In this document: positions 16,578-24,004 of the stretch, in pieces | Position numbering within the stretch: position 1 is the stretch's first letter | How the letters are laid out: each line of letters begins with the position of its first letter | Source: Massilia frigida | Lineage (GTDB): Bacteria > Pseudomonadota > Gammaproteobacteria > Burkholderiales > Burkholderiaceae_D | Reading direction: 5' to 3' | NCBI RefSeq assembly: GCF_011682175.1 | Contig: NZ_WHJG01000028.1 | Location: forward strand, 1 to 64,000 | DNA length: 64,000 bases | Notes under the pieces: generated by a model | What the model was told of the DNA's origin: nothing | The model's database searches: none | Seen by the model: the letters and a program-made list of their open reading frames with translations, nothing else | Translations under genes and position numbers: made by a program

Positions 16578-17021
16578 TTACTGGACGGTCAATTGCTTGC
16601 CGCCGCTGCCCGGCCTCTTGGGCAGGCTCAGTTCGAACACGCCGTCGCGGCAGGTGGCGCTTGCTTTCTCTTCGTCCACCTGCTGGGGCAGCGTGAAGCT
16701 GCGGTATTGCTGCCCCTGGAAACGCTCGCGCCACACGCTGCTGCCTTCCGTGTGCTCGTGCTCCTGGCTGACATCGGCGCTGATGGTGACTTCATTGCCA
16801 TCGATGCACACCTTGACGTCTTCCTTTTTGACACCGGGCATGTCGGCCCGCACCACGAAAGCCTGGTCGGTCTCGGTCACATCCATGCGGATGCGCTCGC
16901 TGTCAAACGCGCGCAGGGGACGCATCAGGTCGAAGGTGTTGAAAAGGCTGTCGAAACTGCGGAACGGGTCCATCCGACTGCTTGGACCCACGGGGTCGAA
17001 ACGGGTGAGATGACTGGCCAT
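16578..17021 (-). CDS. Small heat shock protein, Hsp20/alpha-crystallin family
   Basis: 147 residues. The alpha-crystallin domain runs from about residue 45 to the end: RMDVTETDQAFVVRADMPGVKKEDV, VCIDGNEVTISADV, then FTLPQQVDEEKASATCRDGVFELSLPK in the expected order. It is an ATP-independent holdase that binds unfolding proteins in the cytoplasm. AAGGAG lies 6 bases before the ATG. It neighbours phaB and a universal stress gene; Hsp20-like proteins are often associated with PHB granules and with low-oxygen stress sets, but no FNR box is visible at this start. Confidence 0.93.
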   Translation of the reverse strand: MASHLTRFDPVGPSSRMDPFRSFDSLFNTFDLMRPLRAFDSERIRMDVTETDQAFVVRADMPGVKKEDVKVCIDGNEVTISADVSQEHEHTEGSSVWRERFQGQQYRSFTLPQQVDEEKASATCRDGVFELSLPKRPGSGGKQLTVQ

Positions 17022-17281
17022 CGCGTTCTCCTTCAGTTGGGTTGTTCGGATTGCGACCCGGCGACCGCGCTTCTGCTGCCGCCACGCCGCGTCAGGTATC
17101 CGATCATAAGCGCGCTATCGTCGCGCTATCTGAGCCAGCTCAAACGCGTGCCACTTCGTCGTGCTGCGCTTTTACGCCCGCGCAATACGGCAATCGGACA
17201 GGCCATGGCTGCGAACGCACCATCACCGCGCGTGGCTGGCCGTTCCACGACATGCGCATGCATGCCGCCATGCCACCGTGC

Positions 17282-17433
17282 GCTAGGGTGTGTCTGACTG
17301 ATCGGCGCGGAGAGGATCTATTTCGATAACGTTGTAGCGTCATTCCCGCGCAGGCGGGAAGTCGGGTCTGGCAATGCCAGAGACGACGGGAAAATTGCGG
17401 CTTTCTCTTCGATTCAGTCAGACACACCCTAGC
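17282..17433. mobile_element. MITE-like element with 20-bp terminal inverted repeats
   Basis: GCTAGGGTGTGTCTGACTGA (17282-17301) is repeated exactly in inverted orientation at 17414-17433. The 112-bp interior has no gene but two hairpins, TTCCCGC-GCAG-GCGGGAA (17343-17360) and TCTGGC-AAT-GCCAGA (17367-17381). The first resembles the widespread CATTCCCGC-type repeats of proteobacteria. CTAG at both outer ends may be the duplicated or palindromic target. The right end supplies the stop codon of phaB (complement 17429-17431). Confidence 0.75.
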
Positions 17434-18151
17434 CCATGAATTGCCCGCCATTGACGTCGAAAGTGGCGCCGGTGATGAATCCGGCGTCGTCGGACGCGAG
17501 AAACGCCGCCATGCGGCCAATATCGGCCGGGGCGCCGATCTTGCCAACAGGAATGCCGGCGACAATGGCGTGCAGCGTGTCGGGCGCGAGCGCGGCGACC
17601 ATGCCGGTATCGCAGTAACCGGGGGCGATGGCATTGACCGTGACATTTCTTGACGCATTTTCCAGCGCCAGCGCCCTGGTAAAGCCGAGCACGCCCGCCT
17701 TGCTGGCGGCGTAGTTGGTCTGGCCCGCCTGACCCTTGCGTCCGTTGACCGAGCTGATGTTGATAATGCGGCCGAAACGGCGCTCGCGCATGCCGCCGAC
17801 CACCTGGCGCGTCATGTTGAACATCGAACCCAGATTGGTGTGGACCACGTTCCACCATTGTTCGGAGGTCATTTTGTGCAGCATGGCGTCGGCCGTCACG
17901 CCGGCGTTATTGACCAGAATATCGACCGGCCCAAGCTCGTACGCCACTTTCAGCACGCCCAGCCGGCAGGCGTGAAAATCGCCGACGTTCCACTGGTAGG
18001 CGGGGATCGCGGTCTCGTCGGTGAAGCGCTGCGCCGCGTCGGCGTCGCGCAGGCAAACCACCGCAAGGCGGTGGCCGGCGTCGCGCAGGGCCAGCGCGAT
18101 GGCCCGGCCCAGCCCGCGCGTGCCTCCGGTGACCAGGGCGAGTCGTTGCAT
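17429..18151 (-). CDS. phaB: Acetoacetyl-CoA reductase (PhaB-type short-chain dehydrogenase)
   Basis: 240 residues. PhaB reduces acetoacetyl-CoA to (R)-3-hydroxybutyryl-CoA with NADPH for polyhydroxybutyrate synthesis. The cofactor motif is VTGGTRGLGRAIA, followed by NVGDF, NNAGVTAD, and the catalytic ISSVNGRKGQAGQTNYAASKAG (Ser, Tyr, Lys), which closely follows known PhaB enzymes. It lies 16 bp after a universal stress gene on the same strand and is probably cotranscribed with it, under a possible FNR box. The stop codon TAG lies inside the right terminal repeat of a MITE-like element, so the last codons may have been set by that insertion. Confidence 0.9.
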   Translation of the reverse strand: MQRLALVTGGTRGLGRAIALALRDAGHRLAVVCLRDADAAQRFTDETAIPAYQWNVGDFHACRLGVLKVAYELGPVDILVNNAGVTADAMLHKMTSEQWWNVVHTNLGSMFNMTRQVVGGMRERRFGRIINISSVNGRKGQAGQTNYAASKAGVLGFTRALALENASRNVTVNAIAPGYCDTGMVAALAPDTLHAIVAGIPVGKIGAPADIGRMAAFLASDDAGFITGATFDVNGGQFMG

Positions 18152-18167
18152 GGCATGGCTCCCCGGG

Positions 18168-19013
18168 TCAGGCCGCCATGAATACCGGCAGCGTCATGGA
18201 CTTGAGGACCGTGCGGGTGGCGCCACCGAGCAGCAGTTCGCGCAGGCGCGAGTGGCCGTAGCAACCCATGACCAGCAACTGCGCCCCGCGCTCGCCGGCC
18301 AGCGCCAGCAAGGCCGCGCCCGCGTCGCCGGCGCTGTCGCGCTGTAGCAGCTCGGCCCGTACCCCGTGGCGCGCCAGGGTCTGGCCGATGGCCGTGACCG
18401 GGCGCAGCTCGCCGCCGGCGTCGGACTCCAGCGCCACAGTGTCGAAGATCGCCACGTCGACCGCGCTGGCACGCCGCAGCAGCGGCAGTGCGAAGCGCAT
18501 GGCGCGCGCCGCTTCACGGCTGCCGTTCCAGCCGAGCAGGATACGCCGCAGCGGCCAGGCCGGCGCCTGCGCGCGCGGCACCATCAGCACCGGCGTGCCG
18601 CTGTTCTTGGCCACCTCGGCCGCCAGCCGGGGCGACGGCAGCGAGGCGCCCTGCACCGCGTCGGCCTGGTTCAGGACGCACAGGTCGCAGTAGCGCGCCA
18701 GCGCACTGAGGCTGTAGCGCGGCTCGTCGTCGACGGCGCGCCGTTCGCTGCCTGCCAGCGTGAACCCGGCCGCCACCCGCTCGAACTGGTCGAGCACGCG
18801 CGCGGCGCGCCCGCGCAGGGTGTCCAGAAAGGGGGCCATGGACGGACCGGCGTCGTTCACCGTGACCGTCTGGCGCAGGAAGCGCGACACGCCGCTGCTG
18901 GCCAGGCCAATAAGGTGGGCCTGTTCCGCCTGCGCCAGCTCGGCCGCGAACGCGTAGCCTACCCCGGCATTTTGCACGTCGTCAACGTGCACCAGGACCG
19001 GCTTGTAACTCAT
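18168..19013 (-). CDS. Universal stress protein, tandem UspA type
   Basis: 281 residues, two UspA-like halves. The second half carries the ATP-binding signature GxxGHSRLRELLLGGATRT near the C-terminus and an intact IILLGWNGS-like strand start (RRILLGWNGSREAARA); the first half is degenerate. Cytoplasmic. GGGGAGG lies 7 bases before the ATG. It leads into phaB 16 bp downstream. An FNR-like half-perfect box lies 45-58 bp upstream, which suggests induction at low oxygen, as for the paralogue at 59841. Confidence 0.9.
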   Translation of the reverse strand: MSYKPVLVHVDDVQNAGVGYAFAAELAQAEQAHLIGLASSGVSRFLRQTVTVNDAGPSMAPFLDTLRGRAARVLDQFERVAAGFTLAGSERRAVDDEPRYSLSALARYCDLCVLNQADAVQGASLPSPRLAAEVAKNSGTPVLMVPRAQAPAWPLRRILLGWNGSREAARAMRFALPLLRRASAVDVAIFDTVALESDAGGELRPVTAIGQTLARHGVRAELLQRDSAGDAGAALLALAGERGAQLLVMGCYGHSRLRELLLGGATRTVLKSMTLPVFMAA

Positions 19014-19057
19014 GATGAAACCTCCCCTGCCGCAACGGCACGGCCCACCATCACTGT

Positions 19058-19071
19058 ATGACGTGGATCAA
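19058..19071 (-). promoter_or_regulatory. FNR/ANR-like box upstream of uspA-phaB
   Basis: On the minus strand the sequence reads TTGATCCACGTCAT: a perfect left half and a right half with three of five consensus bases. It sits 45 bp before the uspA start. Weak alone; supported by three better boxes near 60-63 kb. Confidence 0.4.
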
Positions 19072-19148
19072 GCGAGGGTTTGAGCGGCATCAAGGTGCGC
19101 GGCCGAACCAAACGGCGCGCGCGCTGACGCTTGCCCTTGGCCGTGGGC

Positions 19149-21431
19149 TTACGGGGCCATCACCTTGTCCGGCGTCATCGGCGTGCTGCGCACGCGGCGG
19201 CCGGTGGCGTGATAGATCGCGTTGCAGACCGCCGCCGCCACGCCCACCTGGCCGATTTCTCCCACGCCCTTGGCGCCCAGGCGGCTGACGATGCGGTCGT
19301 CCTCCTGCACGAACACGACGTCGATGTCGTGGATGTCGGCGTTGACCGGCACCTGATACTCGCCCAGGTTGTGGTTCATGAAGCGGCCGAGGCGGTCATC
19401 GGACTGGGTTTCTTCGTGCAGCGCCTGGCCGATCCCCCACACCACGCCGCCAATGATCTGGCTGCGCGCCGCCTTGGCGTTGATGATGCGCCCGGCCGCG
19501 ATGGCGCTGACCACGCGCGTCACGCGCACCGTGCCGAAGGCTTCATCGACGCGCACTTCGACAAACACCGCCGAGTGCGTGGCGCGCAGGTAGTTTTTCT
19601 GCTTGAGCACATTCGGCAGCATCATGTACTTTTCTTCCAGCCGCCCGGCGCCATCGAACGCCACGATCGCCGCCAGCGGCAACGCATGGCCTGGGTGGGC
19701 GCGCAGGCGCAGCGCGCCGCCGGCGAATTCGGCATCCTCGAAGCGCGCCTTGGCGAACGGCGAATCGGGCATCTTGCGGGCCAGCTTGAACAAGCTCTTT
19801 TGCAGCTTCCCGCACACGCCCTGCACCGCCGAACCGACCGTGGCCACGTGCGAGGAACCGCCTTCGACGGGTGCGACCGGCAGGGTCGAGTCGCCCAGCT
19901 GGAAGCGCACCCGTTCGAGCGGCATGCCCATGGCGTCGGCGGCGATGATGCACATCGCCGTGTAGGTGCCGGTGCCGATGTCGGTGGCGGCGCTGCTCAC
20001 CACCAGGTTGCCGTCGGCGTGCAGCACGGCGCTGGCGCGCGCGAACATCTGCATCGCGTCCCACATGCCGCTCGCCATGCCCCAGCCGATCAATTCGTGG
20101 CCTTCGCGCATGGAGCGCACCTCGCCCGGCCGCTGGTGCCAGCCGAAGCGCGCCGCGCCCTGCTCGTAGCAGGCGCGCAGTTCCTTGGTCGAATACGGCA
20201 AGCCGTCGGTCGGATCGAGGTCGGCGTAGTTTCGCAGGCGCAGCGCAAGCGGGTCCATCGTCAGTTCGTACGACAGTTCATCCATCGCCACTTCGAGCGC
20301 ATGCACGCCGTGGGCGGCGCCCGGCGCGCGCATGTCGATGGGGCTGAAGCGGTCCAGCGCCACCAGCTTGTAGCCGAGGCGGATATGCTCGCAGGCGTAC
20401 AGCTGGCCCGACCAGTTGACCACCGCTTCCACGTAATCCTCGTTGCGCGAGGTTTCAGCCAGCGCTTCGTGGATGATGGCCGTCAGGGTGCCGTCCGGAC
20501 GGGCACCGAGGCGCACGCGCTGGACGGTTTCGGGACGGTGCCCGAAGCTGAACATCTGCTGGCGCGTGAGCACCACCCGCACCGAGCGTTCCAGCTTGAG
20601 CGCGGCCATCACGGCCAGCGCCAGCTGGTACTGCGGACGCAGGCCGGAACCGAAGGCACCGCCCACGTACGGATTGCGCACCGTGACCTTGTCCTTGGAC
20701 AGCCCGAACACGTGCGACACATACCAGCGGCTGTTCTGCGAGCTCTGGGTCTTGTCGTAGATGGTCAGGTGGCCGTCAACGCCGCGCACCACCGTCGAGG
20801 CGAACATTTCGAGCGGGTTGTGGTGTTCGACGCCGCTGTAATAGTCGCCTTCCATCTTCACCAGCGCACTGTCCCAGACTTCATCGGCGAAGCCTTTCGG
20901 CTCGGGCGGCGGCGTGTAGCCGGCCTTCAGGCGGCTCGGCTTGTGGCTGCGTTCGAGATGGTCGAGCAGGCACGTTTCGTGCGCTTCAGCCTCGTACGCG
21001 ATCTCGACCAGCGAGGACGCGTAGCGCGCCGCCTCGAACGTGGCGGCCACCACCAGCGCCACCGGCTGGCCGCTGCTGTGGATCTTGTCGTCGTAGAGCG
21101 GGCGGAAGGGCGAGCCGCCGGGCGCCGTCATATCCTTGTAAAACAGGTCGAAGGAGCGGATGCGCGGACGGTTTTCGTGGGTGATCACCTCGATCACGCC
21201 GGGCACGGCGAGCGCCTTGCGCGCGTCGATGGCGGCGATGCGCCCTTTGGTGATGGTGCCGCTGACGACCACGCCGTACAGCAAAGCGTCGGCCGGGTGT
21301 TCGGCGGCGTAGCGCGCCTGGCCGGTGACCTTGTCGCGGCCATCGACGCGCGAGACGGCCATGCCGATGGTAACCGGGCCGGTGCCTTCGTCGGCGGCCG
21401 GGGTGCGCAGTGCGGCAATGAGATCGGTCAC
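19149..21431 (-). CDS. paoC: Aldehyde oxidoreductase molybdenum-binding subunit, PaoC-like
   Basis: 760 residues from a GTG that overlaps the stop of paoB (GTGA). This is the large subunit of the xanthine-oxidase family, holding a molybdopterin (in PaoABC the cytosine dinucleotide form). It shows the aldehyde oxidase a/b hammerhead N-terminus ([17 protein letters not shown]), [17 protein letters not shown], the [15 protein letters not shown] cofactor loop and the late [13 protein letters not shown] with the catalytic Glu. PaoABC oxidises aromatic and other aldehydes in the periplasm or cytoplasm. No insertase gene (paoD/xdhC type) follows in this operon. Confidence 0.9.
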   Translation of the reverse strand: MTDLIAALRTPAADEGTGPVTIGMAVSRVDGRDKVTGQARYAAEHPADALLYGVVVSGTITKGRIAAIDARKALAVPGVIEVITHENRPRIRSFDLFYKDMTAPGGSPFRPLYDDKIHSSGQPVALVVAATFEAARYASSLVEIAYEAEAHETCLLDHLERSHKPSRLKAGYTPPPEPKGFADEVWDSALVKMEGDYYSGVEHHNPLEMFASTVVRGVDGHLTIYDKTQSSQNSRWYVSHVFGLSKDKVTVRNPYVGGAFGSGLRPQYQLALAVMAALKLERSVRVVLTRQQMFSFGHRPETVQRVRLGARPDGTLTAIIHEALAETSRNEDYVEAVVNWSGQLYACEHIRLGYKLVALDRFSPIDMRAPGAAHGVHALEVAMDELSYELTMDPLALRLRNYADLDPTDGLPYSTKELRACYEQGAARFGWHQRPGEVRSMREGHELIGWGMASGMWDAMQMFARASAVLHADGNLVVSSAATDIGTGTYTAMCIIAADAMGMPLERVRFQLGDSTLPVAPVEGGSSHVATVGSAVQGVCGKLQKSLFKLARKMPDSPFAKARFEDAEFAGGALRLRAHPGHALPLAAIVAFDGAGRLEEKYMMLPNVLKQKNYLRATHSAVFVEVRVDEAFGTVRVTRVVSAIAAGRIINAKAARSQIIGGVVWGIGQALHEETQSDDRLGRFMNHNLGEYQVPVNADIHDIDVVFVQEDDRIVSRLGAKGVGEIGQVGVAAAVCNAIYHATGRRVRSTPMTPDKVMAP

Positions 21432-22462
21432 AGTGGCTCCTTGCCGGCGCTGGCGGCCGCTGCATGCATGTTGTCGATGGTGCCGGCGGCGGCCTGTTCG
21501 AGGGCGCGCACCACGGCGCGGCGCGCCATCGGTATCTTGAAATCGTTTTTTCCATGGCCGCGCGCGCCGGCCAGCAGCAGCCCGGCGCAAGCGTCGAAGG
21601 CGGCGCTGCCCGGACGCTGGCCAAGCAGCAGCTCCTCGGCGGCCGCCACGCGCCACGGTTTGTGGGCCACGCCGCCCAGGGCCACGCGCGCGGCGCGCAC
21701 GGCACCGTCCGGACCGATGTCGAGCGCCGCGGCGCAGGAGACCAGCGCGAACGCGTACGAGGCGCGGTCGCGGAACTTGAGGTAGGCCGAGTGAGCGGCG
21801 AACTGGCCGGCCGGCGGCAGTTCGATGGCGGTGATCAGTTCGCCGGGCAGGAGCGTGTTGTCGCGCTCGGGATTGGCGCCCGGAAGCCGGTGGAAATCGG
21901 CAAAGTCGATACGCCGTTCGCCCTGCTCCGATCCGGCGTGGACCACGGCGCCCAGGGCCGCCAGTGCCACGCACATGTCGGACGGGTGGGTCGCGATGCA
22001 GTGCTGGCTCGCGCCCAGGATGGCGTGCTGGCGCGTCAGGCCGCCGATGGCGGAGCAGCCGCTGCCCGGCAAGCGCTTGTTGCAGGGCACGGCGGTATCG
22101 TAAAAATAGTGGCAGCGCGTGCGTTGCAGCAGGTTGCCGCCGTCGGTGGCCATGTTGCGGATCTGGGGCGAGGCGCCGGCCAGGATCGCCGCCGACAGCA
22201 GCGGGTAGCCGCTGCGCACCAGCGGGTGGTAGGCGGTGTCGGCATTGCGTGCGGTGGCGCCGAGCAGCAGGCCGCCCTGCGCCGTGGGCGCGATGGCGGC
22301 CAGCGGCAGGCTGTTGATGTCCACCAGCGCCGCCGGGCGCATGACGCCCTCTTTCATCAGGTCGATCAGGTTGGTGCCGCCGGCGATGAAGGCGGCGTTG
22401 CCGGCGGCCAGGCGCAGCGCATCCGCACTGGCCTGCGGCGCGTGGAAGGTGACCGGGTTCAT
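21428..22462 (-). CDS. paoB: Aldehyde oxidoreductase FAD subunit, PaoB-like
   Basis: 344 residues. FAD-binding medium subunit: [19 protein letters not shown] begins the flavin fold, and a loop with Cys117, Cys127, Cys136 and Cys155 ([21 protein letters not shown] region) matches the additional [4Fe-4S] cluster characteristic of PaoB. The CO-dehydrogenase flavoprotein C-terminal domain follows. It transfers electrons from the iron-sulfur subunit to the acceptor. Both ends overlap the neighbours by four bases, so the three genes are translationally coupled. Confidence 0.9.
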   Translation of the reverse strand: MNPVTFHAPQASADALRLAAGNAAFIAGGTNLIDLMKEGVMRPAALVDINSLPLAAIAPTAQGGLLLGATARNADTAYHPLVRSGYPLLSAAILAGASPQIRNMATDGGNLLQRTRCHYFYDTAVPCNKRLPGSGCSAIGGLTRQHAILGASQHCIATHPSDMCVALAALGAVVHAGSEQGERRIDFADFHRLPGANPERDNTLLPGELITAIELPPAGQFAAHSAYLKFRDRASYAFALVSCAAALDIGPDGAVRAARVALGGVAHKPWRVAAAEELLLGQRPGSAAFDACAGLLLAGARGHGKNDFKIPMARRAVVRALEQAAAGTIDNMHAAAASAGKEPL

Positions 22463-23013
22463 GCGGGCACCGTGCCGGGAATGTAGGGGCGCTCGGGATG
22501 GTCCTGCTGTTCGGCCAGGCCCATCACCTGCGTGACGGCGGCGACAATTTGCGGATAGGCGCCGCAGCGGCACAGGTTGCCGCTCATCAGTTCGCGCACC
22601 TCGGCCACCGTGCGCGCCTCGCCTTCGCGCATCAGGCCGATGGCCGAACATAGCTGGCCCGGCGTGCAGTAGCCGCACTGGAAGGCGTCGTGATCGATGA
22701 AGGCTTGCTGGAGCGGATGCAGCTGGTCGCCATCGGCCAGCCCTTCCACCGTGACGATGTCCTTACCGTTTTGCATGACCGCCAGGGTCAGGCAGGCATT
22801 GATGCGCTTGCCGCCAACGAGCACGGTGCAGGCGCCGCACTGGCCGTGGTCGCAACCCTTCTTGGTGCCGGTCAGGCCCAGGCGCTCGCGCAGCAGGTCG
22901 AGCAGGGTGACCCAGGCTTCGACCTCGCATTGGCGCTGCTCGCCATTGATGCGCAGGCTGATCGGATAAGTGGCGGCGGCCGGCGTGCGCGCCGCAGTGG
23001 TGTGTGCGTCCAT
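22459..23013 (-). CDS. paoA: Aldehyde oxidoreductase [2Fe-2S] subunit, PaoA-like
   Basis: 184 residues from the ATG at 23013. Two [2Fe-2S] clusters are readable: plant-ferredoxin type Cys54, Cys59, Cys62, Cys74 (CDHGQCGAC) and the all-helical cluster Cys113, Cys116, Cys148, Cys150 (CGYC, CRC). An open upstream extension contains no twin-arginine motif, unlike the exported E. coli PaoA, so this enzyme is probably cytoplasmic, unless the start is misjudged. It is the first gene of paoABC. Confidence 0.9.
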   Translation of the reverse strand: MDAHTTAARTPAAATYPISLRINGEQRQCEVEAWVTLLDLLRERLGLTGTKKGCDHGQCGACTVLVGGKRINACLTLAVMQNGKDIVTVEGLADGDQLHPLQQAFIDHDAFQCGYCTPGQLCSAIGLMREGEARTVAEVRELMSGNLCRCGAYPQIVAAVTQVMGLAEQQDHPERPYIPGTVPA

Positions 23014-23155
23014 GGATGTCGACTCGGCTTGGGTGGACGCTAACTTTATCCAGAGTGCACTTTTTTGTCTGTTAGCGAACGTACCTTCGTAACTTGCGGT
23101 CATCCGTTTTTGTGTCGCGCCGGTCACATTGGCATACGACGGCGCGCCCCCCGGC

Positions 23156-23386
23156 TCAGTCGCAAGCATCCTTGGCGCTGTTGTTTAAATGGAACTGCTC
23201 CCAATCGGTAAGGCGGCGCGTGGCCGCGCCCTGGAGCACGCGCTCGGCCACGGCGGCGGGAATGTCCGAGGCGCGGAAATACGCCAGCGCCACCTGGCGG
23301 CTGAGGGTGCGGTCGTAGGTGACGCCAAGGTCGACCAGTAAAGACAAACCGCTGTTGTCACACTGGCGGCGATCGGGAGCATTCAA
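23156..23386 (-). CDS. Small hypothetical protein
   Basis: 76 residues from a TTG start, with a mostly helical, natural composition (TLSRQVALAYFRASDIPAAVAERVL). It would lie upstream of paoA on the same strand, 143 bp from its start. I do not recognise it. The codon pattern is compatible with coding, but no strong ribosome site is seen. Confidence 0.45.
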   Translation of the reverse strand: MNAPDRRQCDNSGLSLLVDLGVTYDRTLSRQVALAYFRASDIPAAVAERVLQGAATRRLTDWEQFHLNNSAKDACD

Positions 23387-23608
23387 TGGTCAGCCTTTCT
23401 GGTCGGATTTGACTACCCTTTTTTACAGTAACCGAGATTGATCGCGTTCACAAATAGTGCTTTGCTATTGATGTTTTCCCGATTCGAAATGCACAACAGT
23501 TTTCTTGACACCATTGGTTCCGTTGAGCGCCGGATTGTTGCGCAACTGTGTTGGCGAGCTTGATGTGGCAATGATAAATTGGCGACTTTTGGTTATAGAG
23601 GAGGCGGC
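23387..23608. other. Divergent intergenic region
   Basis: Relatively AT-rich spacer between the small minus-strand gene and the plus-strand hypothetical at 23609, with T-rich segments that could hold promoters for both. No defined operator is seen apart from a short TTGCGCAA palindrome near 23536. Confidence 0.4.
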
Positions 23609-23977
23609 ATGGAACGCTATGAGCGCCACTTCGTATCCCAGCGAATTGGCAGGGCGATAGGGGCGGTGAACTTTGACGGGGCTGGCTTGGGGGTGGTGGA
23701 AATCACGGCAACGGGCGCGCCGCTCCGGATGTCGTTCGCGTTCACCTTATTGGATCTTCCGGATGAGCAGGAGGCAACGGTGGCGCTGGCCGAGCTGCTG
23801 TTGCGGACGGCAATTTCTCAGATACACAAGGAGATATCAAAGCCCATGGCGCAGACCGGGCCTGGCGAGCGCCGCCTGTCGGCCGTCTACGCGCCATGGA
23901 TTGGCGACCTGGAGATGGCGCCGTACGGCGGGGCCACCGCAGGCTTTGCCTTGCACGGAGCAAGGAAGAACACATAG
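23609..23977 (+). CDS. Hypothetical protein
   Basis: 122 residues from an ATG with GAGGAGGCGGC immediately before it, a strong ribosome site. Composition is natural, with strand-like segments (GVVEITATGAPLRMSFAFTL) followed by a helix (TVALAELLLRTAISQIHKEI). No membrane segment or known motif. It is convergent with the MalT-like regulator operon, 27 bp apart. Function unknown. Confidence 0.65.
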   Translation: MERYERHFVSQRIGRAIGAVNFDGAGLGVVEITATGAPLRMSFAFTLLDLPDEQEATVALAELLLRTAISQIHKEISKPMAQTGPGERRLSAVYAPWIGDLEMAPYGGATAGFALHGARKNT

Positions 23978-24004
23978 CGGCATTGGGGCCAGCCGGCAGC
24001 GGCC

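Noticed and set aside
19131-21785. Long plus-strand open frame opposite paoC
   Set aside because: Antisense to an intact molybdoenzyme gene, His/Arg-rich with no recognisable motif.
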